Virus record (IMG/VR): IMGVR_UViG_3300017605_000626
Coordinates: 64,001 to 124,036 of that record
From: a virus
DNA length: 60,036 bases
Strand: one strand, 5' to 3'
Below the pieces are notes generated by a model, which saw nothing but the letters and a program-made list of their open reading frames with translations, ran no database searches and was not told where the DNA came from. This document shows positions 18,457 to 28,007 of this stretch, in pieces (positions within the stretch are counted from its first letter, which is position 1; every line of letters begins with the position of its first letter). The position numbers were made by a program, and so were the translations under genes.

Positions 18457-21400
18457 ATGGCACTTAGTTTTACCAGTGATGACCCTACATTAGCAGGCAT
18501 AGATTTCATAAAGTATCTTACGGATAAGCCTGTTATATCTAGAGGTATAAACCAACCATCTACTTGTGATATGACTTTTGCTAAGTGGGGAAGTGGATTT
18601 GTGCTTCCGAGAAGAGGGTCTTATTTTACTTTTGGAACTACTGCAAATGCAAAGTTTTGGACAGGATTTTTAATTGAAGACCCAGATTTAGAGTATCTAG
18701 GTAAAAAATCTGATGATGATCAACCACAATGGCAGTGGAAATTTAAAGGCACCTCTGATGAATATATATTGAACCTTGCTCCAGTTGGAATTCTTCCTGT
18801 TTATATTAACCAAACACAAGGAAATATTATAAAAGATTTAGCAAGCCGTATTGCTCCATCTAAATTTGATGTAACTAATGTGGATGATGGGCAATTAGTA
18901 CCATACTTTTTTTGTGACCCAACTAAAACTTTTAGTGAAATTGTTAGAGATTTTGCTGAAGCAGCTTACTTTGCTTTTTGGGCCACCGATTTTAAATTAT
19001 ATTATAAACGTCAAGACACTATTACTTCACCAATAATTATTAATGGTAAGACGGATTATTCTAGTAGGGTAAGAATCTCTTCTTCTACCAATGCTTCACC
19101 AATTGTTATTACTACATCTTCTGCACACGGAAGAAGTAATGGAGATTGTGTTTCTATTACTAACCATTTAATTAATACGGCAGCCAATGGTAATTGGATT
19201 ATCCAGAATGTAGCCCCAACAACTATGGAGTTGGTTGGTTCAACTGGTAATGGTGTAGGCGGAGCAACTGGATGGGCTGGACTACATAACCCACATTTTA
19301 CACCAGCTCGATTACAAATTGGCCCAGTAAATGACCCAGTAATTAATGACTGTATTGTAATTGGAGACATAGAGCCACAAGGATTAATAAATGAGTTCTT
19401 TGTTGGCGATGGCCTTACTAATAATTTTCCTTTGTTATCTTCTATATTTGGCACAGATAGTGCTTTATTATTAGATGAAGTTTTTTCTGGTAATACTATT
19501 GATTCTAATAAATGGTTAGAAGTAGACTCTGTTAATGATGTATTAACTGCTGATAATGGTTATCTACAGGTTATTGGAAATGCTCTTGATAATTATGAAG
19601 TATATTTACAGTCAACTGCATTAATACCATTACAAGGAAATTTACGACTAACGCATGGAGAATATGATTTTGTAACTACAACAAATGATGGCGTGGTAGC
19701 ATCTTTGTGGACATCAACCCCTTCGTTTAGTTCAACTGGACCTGTTGAATTTCCTGGGTGTATTTATGGTATTAGAGTTACTTCTAATGGAACAGAAATT
19801 ACTTTAAATCCCATCCTTAATGGAGTGGTACAAGAAGCGGCTGGAGATTCTTATACCGCTTTAACATTATCTGACAATAAAAGATATATTATCAGAACTT
19901 TAGTTAATTTTGAGAATGTTTATAGAAGAGATAGAGAGTCTCTATTTAGATTAATTAATGGAACTTTAGGAAGTTATGGTGGAAACTCTATCCCAGATCA
20001 TCCAGTTTATCGTACTATCATTACAGAGATTGATGCTTTAACTGGTAAGTCAACTACTAATCAAGTGCTTTGGACACATTCAGGAGCAAGCACTGGTGTG
20101 GGTGACACACAATTTTACGCCGCGTATGTTCCAGTGCTTTCTAATGACCTACACCTAACTCTTTCTAATATTACAATTAGTGTTCCAATGCAGGCGTCTT
20201 TGGAAACGCTAGATAAAAATATCTGGTATCCAGAAAGAATGAAGTATGATATTAATACTGGCGAGCCAGTGCCATTTGATACCACTATATTACCTTGGCA
20301 ACCTAAAATAATTGGGCCAAACGAAATAGAATCTTATGACAATATGAATCCTGTGGCTACTATTTTAACTAGTAGACAAGGTAGAATTGATCAAGGAAAT
20401 ATTCTTGGTTCTACTCTTTATAATTCTGGAGATGCATCATTAGCTTTTTTTAAAGACAGTGTTAAGCAGACAGCTAATACACCACCGCCAGGCCAGTTGT
20501 TACATTTAAAATATAGAAGAGCTGGTGTAGCTATTGGTAGAGCACAAAGCACTGATCCAGCCGTCCCTAATAGCATTCCTAATGAAGCTACTCTTTGGGG
20601 AGATAATGGATATCGTACTATAACTAGAAAAGATATTAGTCCATTGCCAAGAACTTCTTTAGAGTGTGAGCAGGTCGCCGCAGCTATTGTGGAGGAGAAT
20701 ATTTATCAACATTATGCTGGCACCTATAATCAATTTAGTAATTATGAGTTTACTCAGAACACTCCAATTCCGGGTGGAATATTATTATTTAAGAACTTAC
20801 CTACAACTTTACCTGATATTCAAGCGGAACAAATTACTAAGGTTGTTTCAACTATTGAGAGTAAATCTCAAGAAATTTTTACGCATGAAATTACTTTTGG
20901 AAAAATAGATAAAGTTAAGAAGTTTTTATCTGGACTAAAAGAAACTAGAAATCCATTTGCACCAACAGATACTGCTGAAGTTCCAACTGCTCAAGATTTA
21001 GAAGATGCTGTTGATTCTACTAATGTTTTATCTTTGATTTATAATTCTATTACTTTGACTTTGACTTATGGAGGCACTTCTAGTGTTTTACCAAATACAG
21101 CTTTAAATGTTGATTTACATCTTAAATTGAAATCTTGGACCAGTGTTCCATCTGATACTATAGTTTCAGGTCTAACAATAGATCAAGAAGATAATAATTA
21201 TCTTGTTATTGATATTGGACAAGCTCCACCAGAAGGCGGTGGTTTTGAAATTAGGTATAGTGATCAAGGATGGGGAGATAGTAATAACAAAAACTTTTTG
21301 GTTTATGACATTATTACGGATGGTAAAACAACAGCACAAGAATTTAAAATCGCTAGAAAAATTAGTAATGTAGTGTTTGTTAAAGCTTATGATTCTAGTG

Positions 21401-22200
21401 GCAAATATTCACGATATGCAAGTGGAATAAGAGTAGTGTTTCCTGGTATTCCTGGTAATTCATCTGGTATTATTGCTAAGGGTGGTACTTTGACTTATCC
21501 AGTTTTTAAGGCGAACCTTCCGATTAATGATAGTGGAAGTGTCGTTTTAAATAGTGATGTTTTTGGATTAGTAGCAACGTACAATCATGAATTATCTTTA
21601 AGTACTAATGTGTTTACTGATAATCGTAATGTTGGTACTAGCATTTCACCTTATCAACCAATTGGAACAGATAATCCCGGTGCTTATAATGTAACGCCAA
21701 CAAGCGATGGATTTCAGTATGGTGGTGCAGATGTATTTCTTGGTGGTGGAGTTACAATTTTTGATAGTGGTTTTATAAATTTTGAAACGGAAATTTCTAT
21801 GCAGAGAGGAGTTTCAATATTTTTTGTTTGGGTTAGGGCTGTTGATGTTACTGAAGATGACGGACTTTATATCAGGTTAAATATTAAGGATGATGCATTG
21901 CTTGGACAAAGCTCAGTTCCTTTTGGTTTCTATTCTCGTCAAGACTATTTATTAACAGGCGATTGGCAACCTTTAGCTACGGTAGTAGATCTTTCAACGG
22001 TTCCAACAGATATTTCAGGCCCAACTCCGCTTAATTATAATTTGGTAATACATAACATTAATACAACTGATTTAAACTTGAAGATATGTTTGCCGTTTTT
22101 AGGAACTAGTTTTTCTAATCATGCAGACATAGTTTTAGGTGCTAGTGAAGATAGCCCCGGCTTAAATTTTACTTATGAGAATATAGGAGTAACAGAATAA
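18457..22200 (+). CDS. Tail hub / tip protein with carbohydrate-binding-like insertions
   Basis: A 1247-residue protein at the place of the distal tail/hub protein. The first 200 residues resemble baseplate-hub domains, ending in FSEIVRDFAEAAYFAFWATD and LYYKRQD (about 162-190). A LamG/concanavalin-like insert begins near residue 336 (DEVFSGNTIDSNKWLEVDS). A second hub-like part occurs near 795-850 (VSTIESKSQEIFTHEITFGK). The C-terminal 300 residues are beta-rich with FN3-like and jelly-roll-like segments. It should close the tube end and hold the fibres. Its TAA overlaps the next ATG. Confidence 0.75.
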   Translation: MALSFTSDDPTLAGIDFIKYLTDKPVISRGINQPSTCDMTFAKWGSGFVLPRRGSYFTFGTTANAKFWTGFLIEDPDLEYLGKKSDDDQPQWQWKFKGTSDEYILNLAPVGILPVYINQTQGNIIKDLASRIAPSKFDVTNVDDGQLVPYFFCDPTKTFSEIVRDFAEAAYFAFWATDFKLYYKRQDTITSPIIINGKTDYSSRVRISSSTNASPIVITTSSAHGRSNGDCVSITNHLINTAANGNWIIQNVAPTTMELVGSTGNGVGGATGWAGLHNPHFTPARLQIGPVNDPVINDCIVIGDIEPQGLINEFFVGDGLTNNFPLLSSIFGTDSALLLDEVFSGNTIDSNKWLEVDSVNDVLTADNGYLQVIGNALDNYEVYLQSTALIPLQGNLRLTHGEYDFVTTTNDGVVASLWTSTPSFSSTGPVEFPGCIYGIRVTSNGTEITLNPILNGVVQEAAGDSYTALTLSDNKRYIIRTLVNFENVYRRDRESLFRLINGTLGSYGGNSIPDHPVYRTIITEIDALTGKSTTNQVLWTHSGASTGVGDTQFYAAYVPVLSNDLHLTLSNITISVPMQASLETLDKNIWYPERMKYDINTGEPVPFDTTILPWQPKIIGPNEIESYDNMNPVATILTSRQGRIDQGNILGSTLYNSGDASLAFFKDSVKQTANTPPPGQLLHLKYRRAGVAIGRAQSTDPAVPNSIPNEATLWGDNGYRTITRKDISPLPRTSLECEQVAAAIVEENIYQHYAGTYNQFSNYEFTQNTPIPGGILLFKNLPTTLPDIQAEQITKVVSTIESKSQEIFTHEITFGKIDKVKKFLSGLKETRNPFAPTDTAEVPTAQDLEDAVDSTNVLSLIYNSITLTLTYGGTSSVLPNTALNVDLHLKLKSWTSVPSDTIVSGLTIDQEDNNYLVIDIGQAPPEGGGFEIRYSDQGWGDSNNKNFLVYDIITDGKTTAQEFKIARKISNVVFVKAYDSSGKYSRYASGIRVVFPGIPGNSSGIIAKGGTLTYPVFKANLPINDSGSVVLNSDVFGLVATYNHELSLSTNVFTDNRNVGTSISPYQPIGTDNPGAYNVTPTSDGFQYGGADVFLGGGVTIFDSGFINFETEISMQRGVSIFFVWVRAVDVTEDDGLYIRLNIKDDALLGQSSVPFGFYSRQDYLLTGDWQPLATVVDLSTVPTDISGPTPLNYNLVIHNINTTDLNLKICLPFLGTSFSNHADIVLGASEDSPGLNFTYENIGVTE

Positions 22201-23189
22201 TGGCAACATATTACGTAGCAACAACTGGTAACAATTCAAATCCAGGAACGATAGGTTCCCCGTTTTTGACCATTGCAAAAGGATTGAGTGTGATGGTTGC
22301 TGGAGATACGCTTGATATTAGAACTGGAACATATAATGAAAGTATTAATAGTAATAATCAGACAATTCCTACTGGAACCTCATGGTCAAATGCCCCCCTC
22401 ATTACAGCGCACACCGGAGAAACAGTAACTATACGCAATGTAGGTGCGGTTCACTCTTATGTCAAGTATGTAATTTTTCAGAACATAGTTATAGATGGTC
22501 TAACCACTGAAGAAGAGGTTGTCTCTATCAACAATGGTGCAAACCATGTCCGTTTCACGGGATGTGAAATCAAGAACGCTAACCGTCAAGGTGTTCACTG
22601 TGCTCACGCTGCTGATGGGTACAATGAATTCATCAATTGCAACGTCCACAACAATGGTACAACTCAAAACTTGGATCACGGATTTTACATAGGCTCCACC
22701 AACAATTTAGTTGAGGGGTGCTTAATACACGATAACGCGGCGTTTGGACTCCAAATTTATAACGGTTACGGAGAGCGTGCTGACAACAACACCGTGAGAG
22801 GAAACAAAGTTTACAACAACTCAACACTTGGTACAGGTTCTGGCATTGCTCTCACTTCAGGAACAGGTAATCTTGCGTACAACAACATTATCTATGGGCA
22901 TCAGCTTTACGGAATTGATGTGTCATTTGGAAGCCCTTCAAACACAGGAGTATATAACAATACGGTCTACAATAACGGTGGAGGCATACGTGTTGGCAGT
23001 GATAGTAGTGGTGCCGTAGTTAAAAATAACATTGTCTATAGTTCTGGTGGAATTACGAATAATGGATCAGGAACAATTATGTCAAATAACTTAACCGCAG
23101 ACCCTAGTTTTGTTGATGCTCCTGGAGGAAATTTTCATCTGACTGCTGCAAGTACGAACGCAATTGACCAAGGGGTTGTAATAAATTAG
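22200..23189 (+). CDS. Right-handed beta-helix fibre protein
   Basis: The 329 residues begin with a DUF1565-type signature (ATYYVATTGNNSNPGT, then SPFLTIAKGLSVMVAGDTL and GTYNES) and continue as Asn/Gly-rich beta-helix coils such as NNLVEGCLIHDNAAFGLQIY and YNNTVYNNGGGIRVG. Beta-helix proteins of this kind bind or cut polysaccharide; catalytic acids cannot be assigned by eye. Proteins of this family normally end in a D-DG-x-R ... DIGA-x-E cap. Here the frame stops just before it and the cap opens the next frame. Base composition is more GC-rich than adjacent genes, hinting at recent acquisition. Confidence 0.85.
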   Translation: MATYYVATTGNNSNPGTIGSPFLTIAKGLSVMVAGDTLDIRTGTYNESINSNNQTIPTGTSWSNAPLITAHTGETVTIRNVGAVHSYVKYVIFQNIVIDGLTTEEEVVSINNGANHVRFTGCEIKNANRQGVHCAHAADGYNEFINCNVHNNGTTQNLDHGFYIGSTNNLVEGCLIHDNAAFGLQIYNGYGERADNNTVRGNKVYNNSTLGTGSGIALTSGTGNLAYNNIIYGHQLYGIDVSFGSPSNTGVYNNTVYNNGGGIRVGSDSSGAVVKNNIVYSSGGITNNGSGTIMSNNLTADPSFVDAPGGNFHLTAASTNAIDQGVVIN

Positions 23190-23203
23190 TTAGGAGAAAA
23201 ATT

Positions 23204-26200
23204 ATGCCTTTATTTAATACAGATTATGATGGAAATTTGCGTGGCTCTACGTGGGATATTGGTGCTCTTGAATATGGTTCTACATCATCGTCAGACACAA
23301 CATTTCCAGTTGTACAAATTACAAACCCTACTAATAATCAAACTGTTTCTGGTTCTTTAGTAGTTACTGCCACTGCTTCAGACAATGTTGGTGTTGTCGG
23401 AGTTCAGTTTAAGTTGGATGGAGTCAATCTTGGCACTGAGGATACATCTAGCCCATACTCGATTAATTGGAACACATTGACTATTGCCGACGGAGCTCAC
23501 ACTTTAAGAGCTGCTGCCCGTGATGCTGCTGGAAATGTAACAAATTATGATGTTTCTGTTACAGTTAATAATGCAGTTTCGCAGCCTACTCCTCCTACAT
23601 TGATTGCTGCTTATGCTTTTAATGAAGGTTCTGGAACGATATCTACTGATATTTCTGGTAAAGGGCATGTTGCTACTCTTACTGGTGCTACATGGAACAA
23701 CACAGGAAAGTATGGTAATTCATTAACATTTAATGGCACAAGTGATTATGTGTCTATTGCTGATACAAATGATTTAGATTTTACTTCTGGTATGACTTTG
23801 GAAGCATGGGTTTATCCAACCAGTGTTTCGCCAAACCCTACAGTTATTTTAGTTAAACAACATGTTTACTTTTTGTTTGGCAGTTATACGGGTGGATTTC
23901 CGATGGTAGGTTTCGCTTCTGGTGGATCTAATCGTCTTCTTTCTGGTGTTTCCTCATTACCTCTTAATGTCTGGACTCATCTTGCTGGAACGTATGATGG
24001 TTCTATAATGCGTTTATATGTTAATGGCTTTGAAGTAGCTAATCGTCCAATGACTGGAACCATTGATACTACTGTTAATCAAATGTGGATTGGTTCTAGT
24101 GTCTTTAATGAATTTTTTCCTGGAAGAATTGATGATGTTCGTGTTTACAATGGCGCTTTAACACAGGCAGCTATTCAGGCAGATATGAATACGGCTTTGT
24201 CTGGTGGTGTGCCACCAACTGATACCAGTTTGAAATTGTCGTATGCGTTTGGAGAGGGCTCTGGTGGTACAACAAGCGATTCTTCTGGGAATGGCCATAC
24301 CGGAACTATTTCTGGGGCTTCATGGACTACTTCTGGAAAGTATGGTAATGCTTTAAGTTTTGACGGAATTAATGATATAGTTACGTCTCCAGATGCAAAT
24401 GATTTAGATCTTACTAATGCTATGACTTTGGAAGCATGGGTATTTCCAACTGCCACATTAACCTCACCAGCAGCCGTCATTGCAAAAGAACATGTGTATT
24501 TTTTGTATGCTAATTTGTATAATAATTTACCGCACGGTGGTGTTAGAATTGGAAGTACAAATTATCTTGCCTCTGGTACTTCTCCATTACAACCAAATGT
24601 ATGGACTCACTTAGCGGTAACTTATGATGGCACTATAGTAAGATTATATTCAAATGGTGTACAAGTCTCAACCTTACCAGCTACAGGAAGTATAAGTGTT
24701 AGCGCGAATCAACTTTGGATTGGTTCTAGCGTCTTTAATGAATTTTTTCCTGGAAGAATTGATCAGGTTAGAATTTTTAACAGGGCATTAACTTTAGCAG
24801 AAATTGTTAGCAATATGAATACGGCTATAACTGCTGGACAAGACATTATTCCACCAATTATTTCGTCTGTCACATCTGGAAGTGTAACTAGTTCTAGTGG
24901 TCGTATAACTTGGACAACTAATGAACTTAGTAATTCGCAAGTTGAATATGGCACTACAACTACTTATGGAACATCTTCTATTTTAGATGCTAGTTTAGCT
25001 ACATCTCATACTGTTGATTTGACTGGACTATCACCAAGTACATTGTATCATTACCGTGTGAAATCTAAAGATCCATCTAATAATTTAGCAATGAGTTCTG
25101 ATGCTACATTTACTACGTCAGCGGCTTCAGATGTTACTCCTCCTAATATTTCTGGAGTGGGTACTTCTAATACTACATCTACTTCAGTTAGTATTAATTG
25201 GACAACCAATGAAGCTGGTGACTCGCAGGTTGAGTATGGACCAACTACAGCTTATGAAAATGGAAGTACAACTTTAAATACATCTTTAGTAACCAGTCAT
25301 TCAGTTGGTTTAACTGGATTAATTGCATCAACAACTTATCATTATAGGGTAAAATCTAGAGATGGGGCTGGTAATTTAGCGACAGGAAGTGATAGTAATT
25401 TTACCACCTCCTCACCGCCAGACACTACTGCTCCAATAATTTCAAGTATTATGAATTCCACTCCTACTACTACTGGAACTACTGTTTCATGGTTAACTAA
25501 TGAACTTAGTAATAGTGTTGTAGAGTACGGTATAACTACGTCTTATGGAACTACATCTTCAGATTCTTCATCAGTATTATCTCATAGTGTTAGTTTAAGT
25601 GGGCTGTCATCTGGTACGTTATATCATTATCGTGTTAAAAGCACTGATCCTTCTGGTAATCTTGCTACATCTAGTGATAACACATTTACTACTCAAGTTA
25701 CTCCAGATATAACTCCACCAGTTATTTCTAACCTACAACCTTCTGGGATTTTTCCGGCTGGAACGACCCAAGTAATTTTAAGTTGTATTACAAATGAATT
25801 AGCAACAGTTAAATATGGAGATACATTAGGAACAACTTATGATTTATTGCCTGGGACTTTTAGCACCACAGGTGGAACAACTCATTCTGTAGTTGTTACT
25901 GGTTTAGTTGATGGAACTACTTATAAATATTATATAAAAGCTAGAGACGTGGCTGGTAATGCTAATACTGGAGATCTTTATGTAGTTACATTTTCTGTTA
26001 GTAGTGCTCCTCCACAACAACCTCATGCTAGTATAAAAGTAATTAGTCCTAACGGTGGAGAAAATTGGAAATTAGGTAGTACAAAACAAATTCAATGGTC
26101 TACTATTAGTGTTACTACTAATGTAAAAATTGAATTACTTCGAAATGGAAGTTATTTAACTTTATTTAGTAATCTCAGTAACACAGGAAGTGCTTCTTGG

Positions 26201-26299
26201 GTTGTTTCAGGAGCTAGAGACAATCATTGTAAAATACGTATTTCTACTGTAGATGGTACTGTTACGGGCAGTAGTCCTGATTTCTTTAAGATAACTTAA
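23204..26299 (+). CDS. Multidomain fibre protein: beta-helix cap, Ig, two LamG, FN3-like repeats, Kre9/KNH domain
   Basis: The 1031 residues start with MPLFNTDYDGNLRGSTWDIG, a beta-helix end cap. Then come an Ig-like domain (about 30-125, DNVGVVGVQFKLDGV), two tandem LamG/concanavalin domains (about 130-325 and 335-545, each with GRIDDVRVYN-like ends), three FN3-like repeats from about 545 (TTNELSNSQVEYGTT, YHYRVKS), a fourth beta domain, and a C-terminal Kre9/KNH-like domain (942-1031, VISPNGGENWKLGSTKQIQW). LamG and Ig domains suggest glycan binding at the host surface. TTAGGAG lies ahead of the ATG, so translation initiates separately from the preceding beta-helix. Confidence 0.85.
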   Translation: MPLFNTDYDGNLRGSTWDIGALEYGSTSSSDTTFPVVQITNPTNNQTVSGSLVVTATASDNVGVVGVQFKLDGVNLGTEDTSSPYSINWNTLTIADGAHTLRAAARDAAGNVTNYDVSVTVNNAVSQPTPPTLIAAYAFNEGSGTISTDISGKGHVATLTGATWNNTGKYGNSLTFNGTSDYVSIADTNDLDFTSGMTLEAWVYPTSVSPNPTVILVKQHVYFLFGSYTGGFPMVGFASGGSNRLLSGVSSLPLNVWTHLAGTYDGSIMRLYVNGFEVANRPMTGTIDTTVNQMWIGSSVFNEFFPGRIDDVRVYNGALTQAAIQADMNTALSGGVPPTDTSLKLSYAFGEGSGGTTSDSSGNGHTGTISGASWTTSGKYGNALSFDGINDIVTSPDANDLDLTNAMTLEAWVFPTATLTSPAAVIAKEHVYFLYANLYNNLPHGGVRIGSTNYLASGTSPLQPNVWTHLAVTYDGTIVRLYSNGVQVSTLPATGSISVSANQLWIGSSVFNEFFPGRIDQVRIFNRALTLAEIVSNMNTAITAGQDIIPPIISSVTSGSVTSSSGRITWTTNELSNSQVEYGTTTTYGTSSILDASLATSHTVDLTGLSPSTLYHYRVKSKDPSNNLAMSSDATFTTSAASDVTPPNISGVGTSNTTSTSVSINWTTNEAGDSQVEYGPTTAYENGSTTLNTSLVTSHSVGLTGLIASTTYHYRVKSRDGAGNLATGSDSNFTTSSPPDTTAPIISSIMNSTPTTTGTTVSWLTNELSNSVVEYGITTSYGTTSSDSSSVLSHSVSLSGLSSGTLYHYRVKSTDPSGNLATSSDNTFTTQVTPDITPPVISNLQPSGIFPAGTTQVILSCITNELATVKYGDTLGTTYDLLPGTFSTTGGTTHSVVVTGLVDGTTYKYYIKARDVAGNANTGDLYVVTFSVSSAPPQQPHASIKVISPNGGENWKLGSTKQIQWSTISVTTNVKIELLRNGSYLTLFSNLSNTGSASWVVSGARDNHCKIRISTVDGTVTGSSPDFFKIT

Positions 26300-26315
26300 C
26301 TGGTGAGGAATTAAT

Positions 26316-27338
26316 ATGGCAACTTTTTATGTTTCAAAAACAGGAAGTGATGTTAATCCTGGAACATTTAGACAACCTAAGTTGACTATTGCAGATGGTA
26401 TGCGGTCTTTAGGTAGTGGAGATATTCTTTATGTGCTGGCAGGAACGTATACAGAGGGCTTTGTTTTTACAAATACTATAAGAACCGATCATTCTTTGTG
26501 GATGAAATCTCCAAAAGTTATTGCTTATCCTAATAATACAGTAATTTTAACTTCTAATATTACATCACAATCTAGAACACTCGTATATTATAGACTACAA
26601 GGATTACATGTTATGCAGGAGCCAATAAATTATGCTGGTGTTACTTTATTTGATATAGAAAATATAAGAGATAGTGCAGAAGGTAAAGTACATGCATTAT
26701 CTTTTAGTGCAGGCGGCCCAGATTATGTTACAACCGCTCCATCAGATTTAACTAGACCAACTGCTATTATAACTTCTCATGCTGATAGAGACGAGGTATA
26801 TGGAACTATCACTATAGAGGCCACTATTACAGATAATGTCGCTGTTGCTAGTAGTTGGTTAAAATTAGATGGTGAAACAGTACATAGTGAAGAGCCTGAA
26901 GATGTTTGTGAGTTTACATGGGATACAACATTATCTTTAAATGGAGAACATACTATACAAGTTTTTGGGAAAGATACATCTGGTAATATAGGAATTTCTC
27001 CACCAATAACAATTATTGTAAATAATACGCCTGAAATAGAACAGGCTGATCCATCTTTATTGCAGCCCTCAATAACTGTCACTTGTCCTTGGGGAGTTGA
27101 AAAATGGGGAAATGGAATTGAGGTTGATATTACTTGGACTTCTATTGGTATTGAAGGTAATTTAGATATATATTTACTTAGAGATGGATTTCCATATCAA
27201 ATTTTTGGAAATATATCAAATAGTGGTACAGTGCCTTGGACAGTTTTTGGTAACAAAGCGCCTAATTGCCAGATACAAATTAAAAGTATTAACAATTTAA
27301 ATGTAATTGGGTTAAGTGAATTTTTTGACATAGTTTAA
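26316..27338 (+). CDS. Fibre protein: shortened beta-helix start, Ig and Kre9/KNH domains
   Basis: The first 100 residues repeat the DUF1565 start of the gene at 22200 (ATFYVSKTGSDVNPGT, LTIADGMRSLGSGDI, AGTYTEGF), but the beta-helix coils are almost absent. An Ig-like domain follows (about 148-238, DNVAVASSWLKLDGE), then a Kre9/KNH-like domain (247-340, LDIYLLRDGFPYQIFGNISN). It appears to be a deletion or recombination derivative of the upstream pair. The next frame again opens with the cap motif. Confidence 0.75.
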   Translation: MATFYVSKTGSDVNPGTFRQPKLTIADGMRSLGSGDILYVLAGTYTEGFVFTNTIRTDHSLWMKSPKVIAYPNNTVILTSNITSQSRTLVYYRLQGLHVMQEPINYAGVTLFDIENIRDSAEGKVHALSFSAGGPDYVTTAPSDLTRPTAIITSHADRDEVYGTITIEATITDNVAVASSWLKLDGETVHSEEPEDVCEFTWDTTLSLNGEHTIQVFGKDTSGNIGISPPITIIVNNTPEIEQADPSLLQPSITVTCPWGVEKWGNGIEVDITWTSIGIEGNLDIYLLRDGFPYQIFGNISNSGTVPWTVFGNKAPNCQIQIKSINNLNVIGLSEFFDIV

Positions 27339-27349
27339 TAGGAGAAATT

Positions 27350-27739
27350 ATGCCTTTGTTTAATACAGACTTTGATGGAGTTATACGTCCGCAAGGCAAT
27401 GCTTGGGATATCGGGGCATGTGAATTTGTTTCTAGTAGCCCACAACCAGTAATTTCCACTCTTTCTATTATTGCTCCAAACGGTGGAGAACGTTTAAAGA
27501 CTGGCCGTTGGAAAAGTTTTTATTGGGCTTCAACAAATTTATCTGAAGGGGCTATGATTAAGGTTGAGTTATCTAGGAATAATGGAGGTAGTTACCAATT
27601 CTTATTTAATACATCAAATTCAGGTAGTGCGAATTGGTGGGTTGTAGGACCAACATCTAATGCATGTCTCATTAAATTAAGTAGTTTAGATTATCCAAAC
27701 GTGTTTAGTGTTAGTAATCACGTATTTAAAGTGATGTAA
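27350..27739 (+). CDS. Short fibre protein: beta-helix cap plus Kre9/KNH domain
   Basis: The 129 residues consist of the cap (MPLFNTDFDGVIRPQGNAWD) and one Kre9/KNH-like domain (LSIIAPNGGERLKTGRWKSF onward). ATAGGAG precedes the ATG. The cap resembles those at 23204 and 27755 at both DNA and protein level. It looks like a shortened copy of the 23204 gene lacking all central domains. Confidence 0.75.
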   Translation: MPLFNTDFDGVIRPQGNAWDIGACEFVSSSPQPVISTLSIIAPNGGERLKTGRWKSFYWASTNLSEGAMIKVELSRNNGGSYQFLFNTSNSGSANWWVVGPTSNACLIKLSSLDYPNVFSVSNHVFKVM

Positions 27740-27754
27740 AGAGATTTAATTATA

Positions 27755-28006
27755 ATGCCTTTATTTACTACAGATTACGATGGTGTTACTAGGCCGCAAG
27801 GATCGGCGTGGGATATTGGTGCTCTTGAATATGTTGGTGGGGGAACTCCTGACACTACCGATCCTACTGGATCTATTACTGCTCCTAGTAATGGTGCAAC
27901 TGTGGCTGGCACTATTACAATAATTTGTGCTGCTACGGACAATATTGGAGTGGCTAATGTGCAATTTTATTTAGATGGAACTCCGCTTGGAGGGCCTGTA
28001 ACTTAG
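27755..28006 (+). CDS. Fibre fragment: beta-helix cap plus first half of an Ig domain
   Basis: The 83 residues hold a third copy of the cap (MPLFTTDYDGVTRPQGSAWD) and then half of an Ig-like domain ending DNIGVANVQFYLDGTPLGG. The frame closes with TAG at 28004. Two bases later an ATG opens the +1 frame, which supplies the missing half (FSLPWNTATSPNGPHTIYAV). Comparison with the intact Ig domain in the 23204 gene shows the break falls mid-domain. Ribosome reinitiation at TAGTATG, a real frameshift mutation or a sequence error are all possible. Confidence 0.6.
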   Translation: MPLFTTDYDGVTRPQGSAWDIGALEYVGGGTPDTTDPTGSITAPSNGATVAGTITIICAATDNIGVANVQFYLDGTPLGGPVT

Positions 28007-28007
28007 T

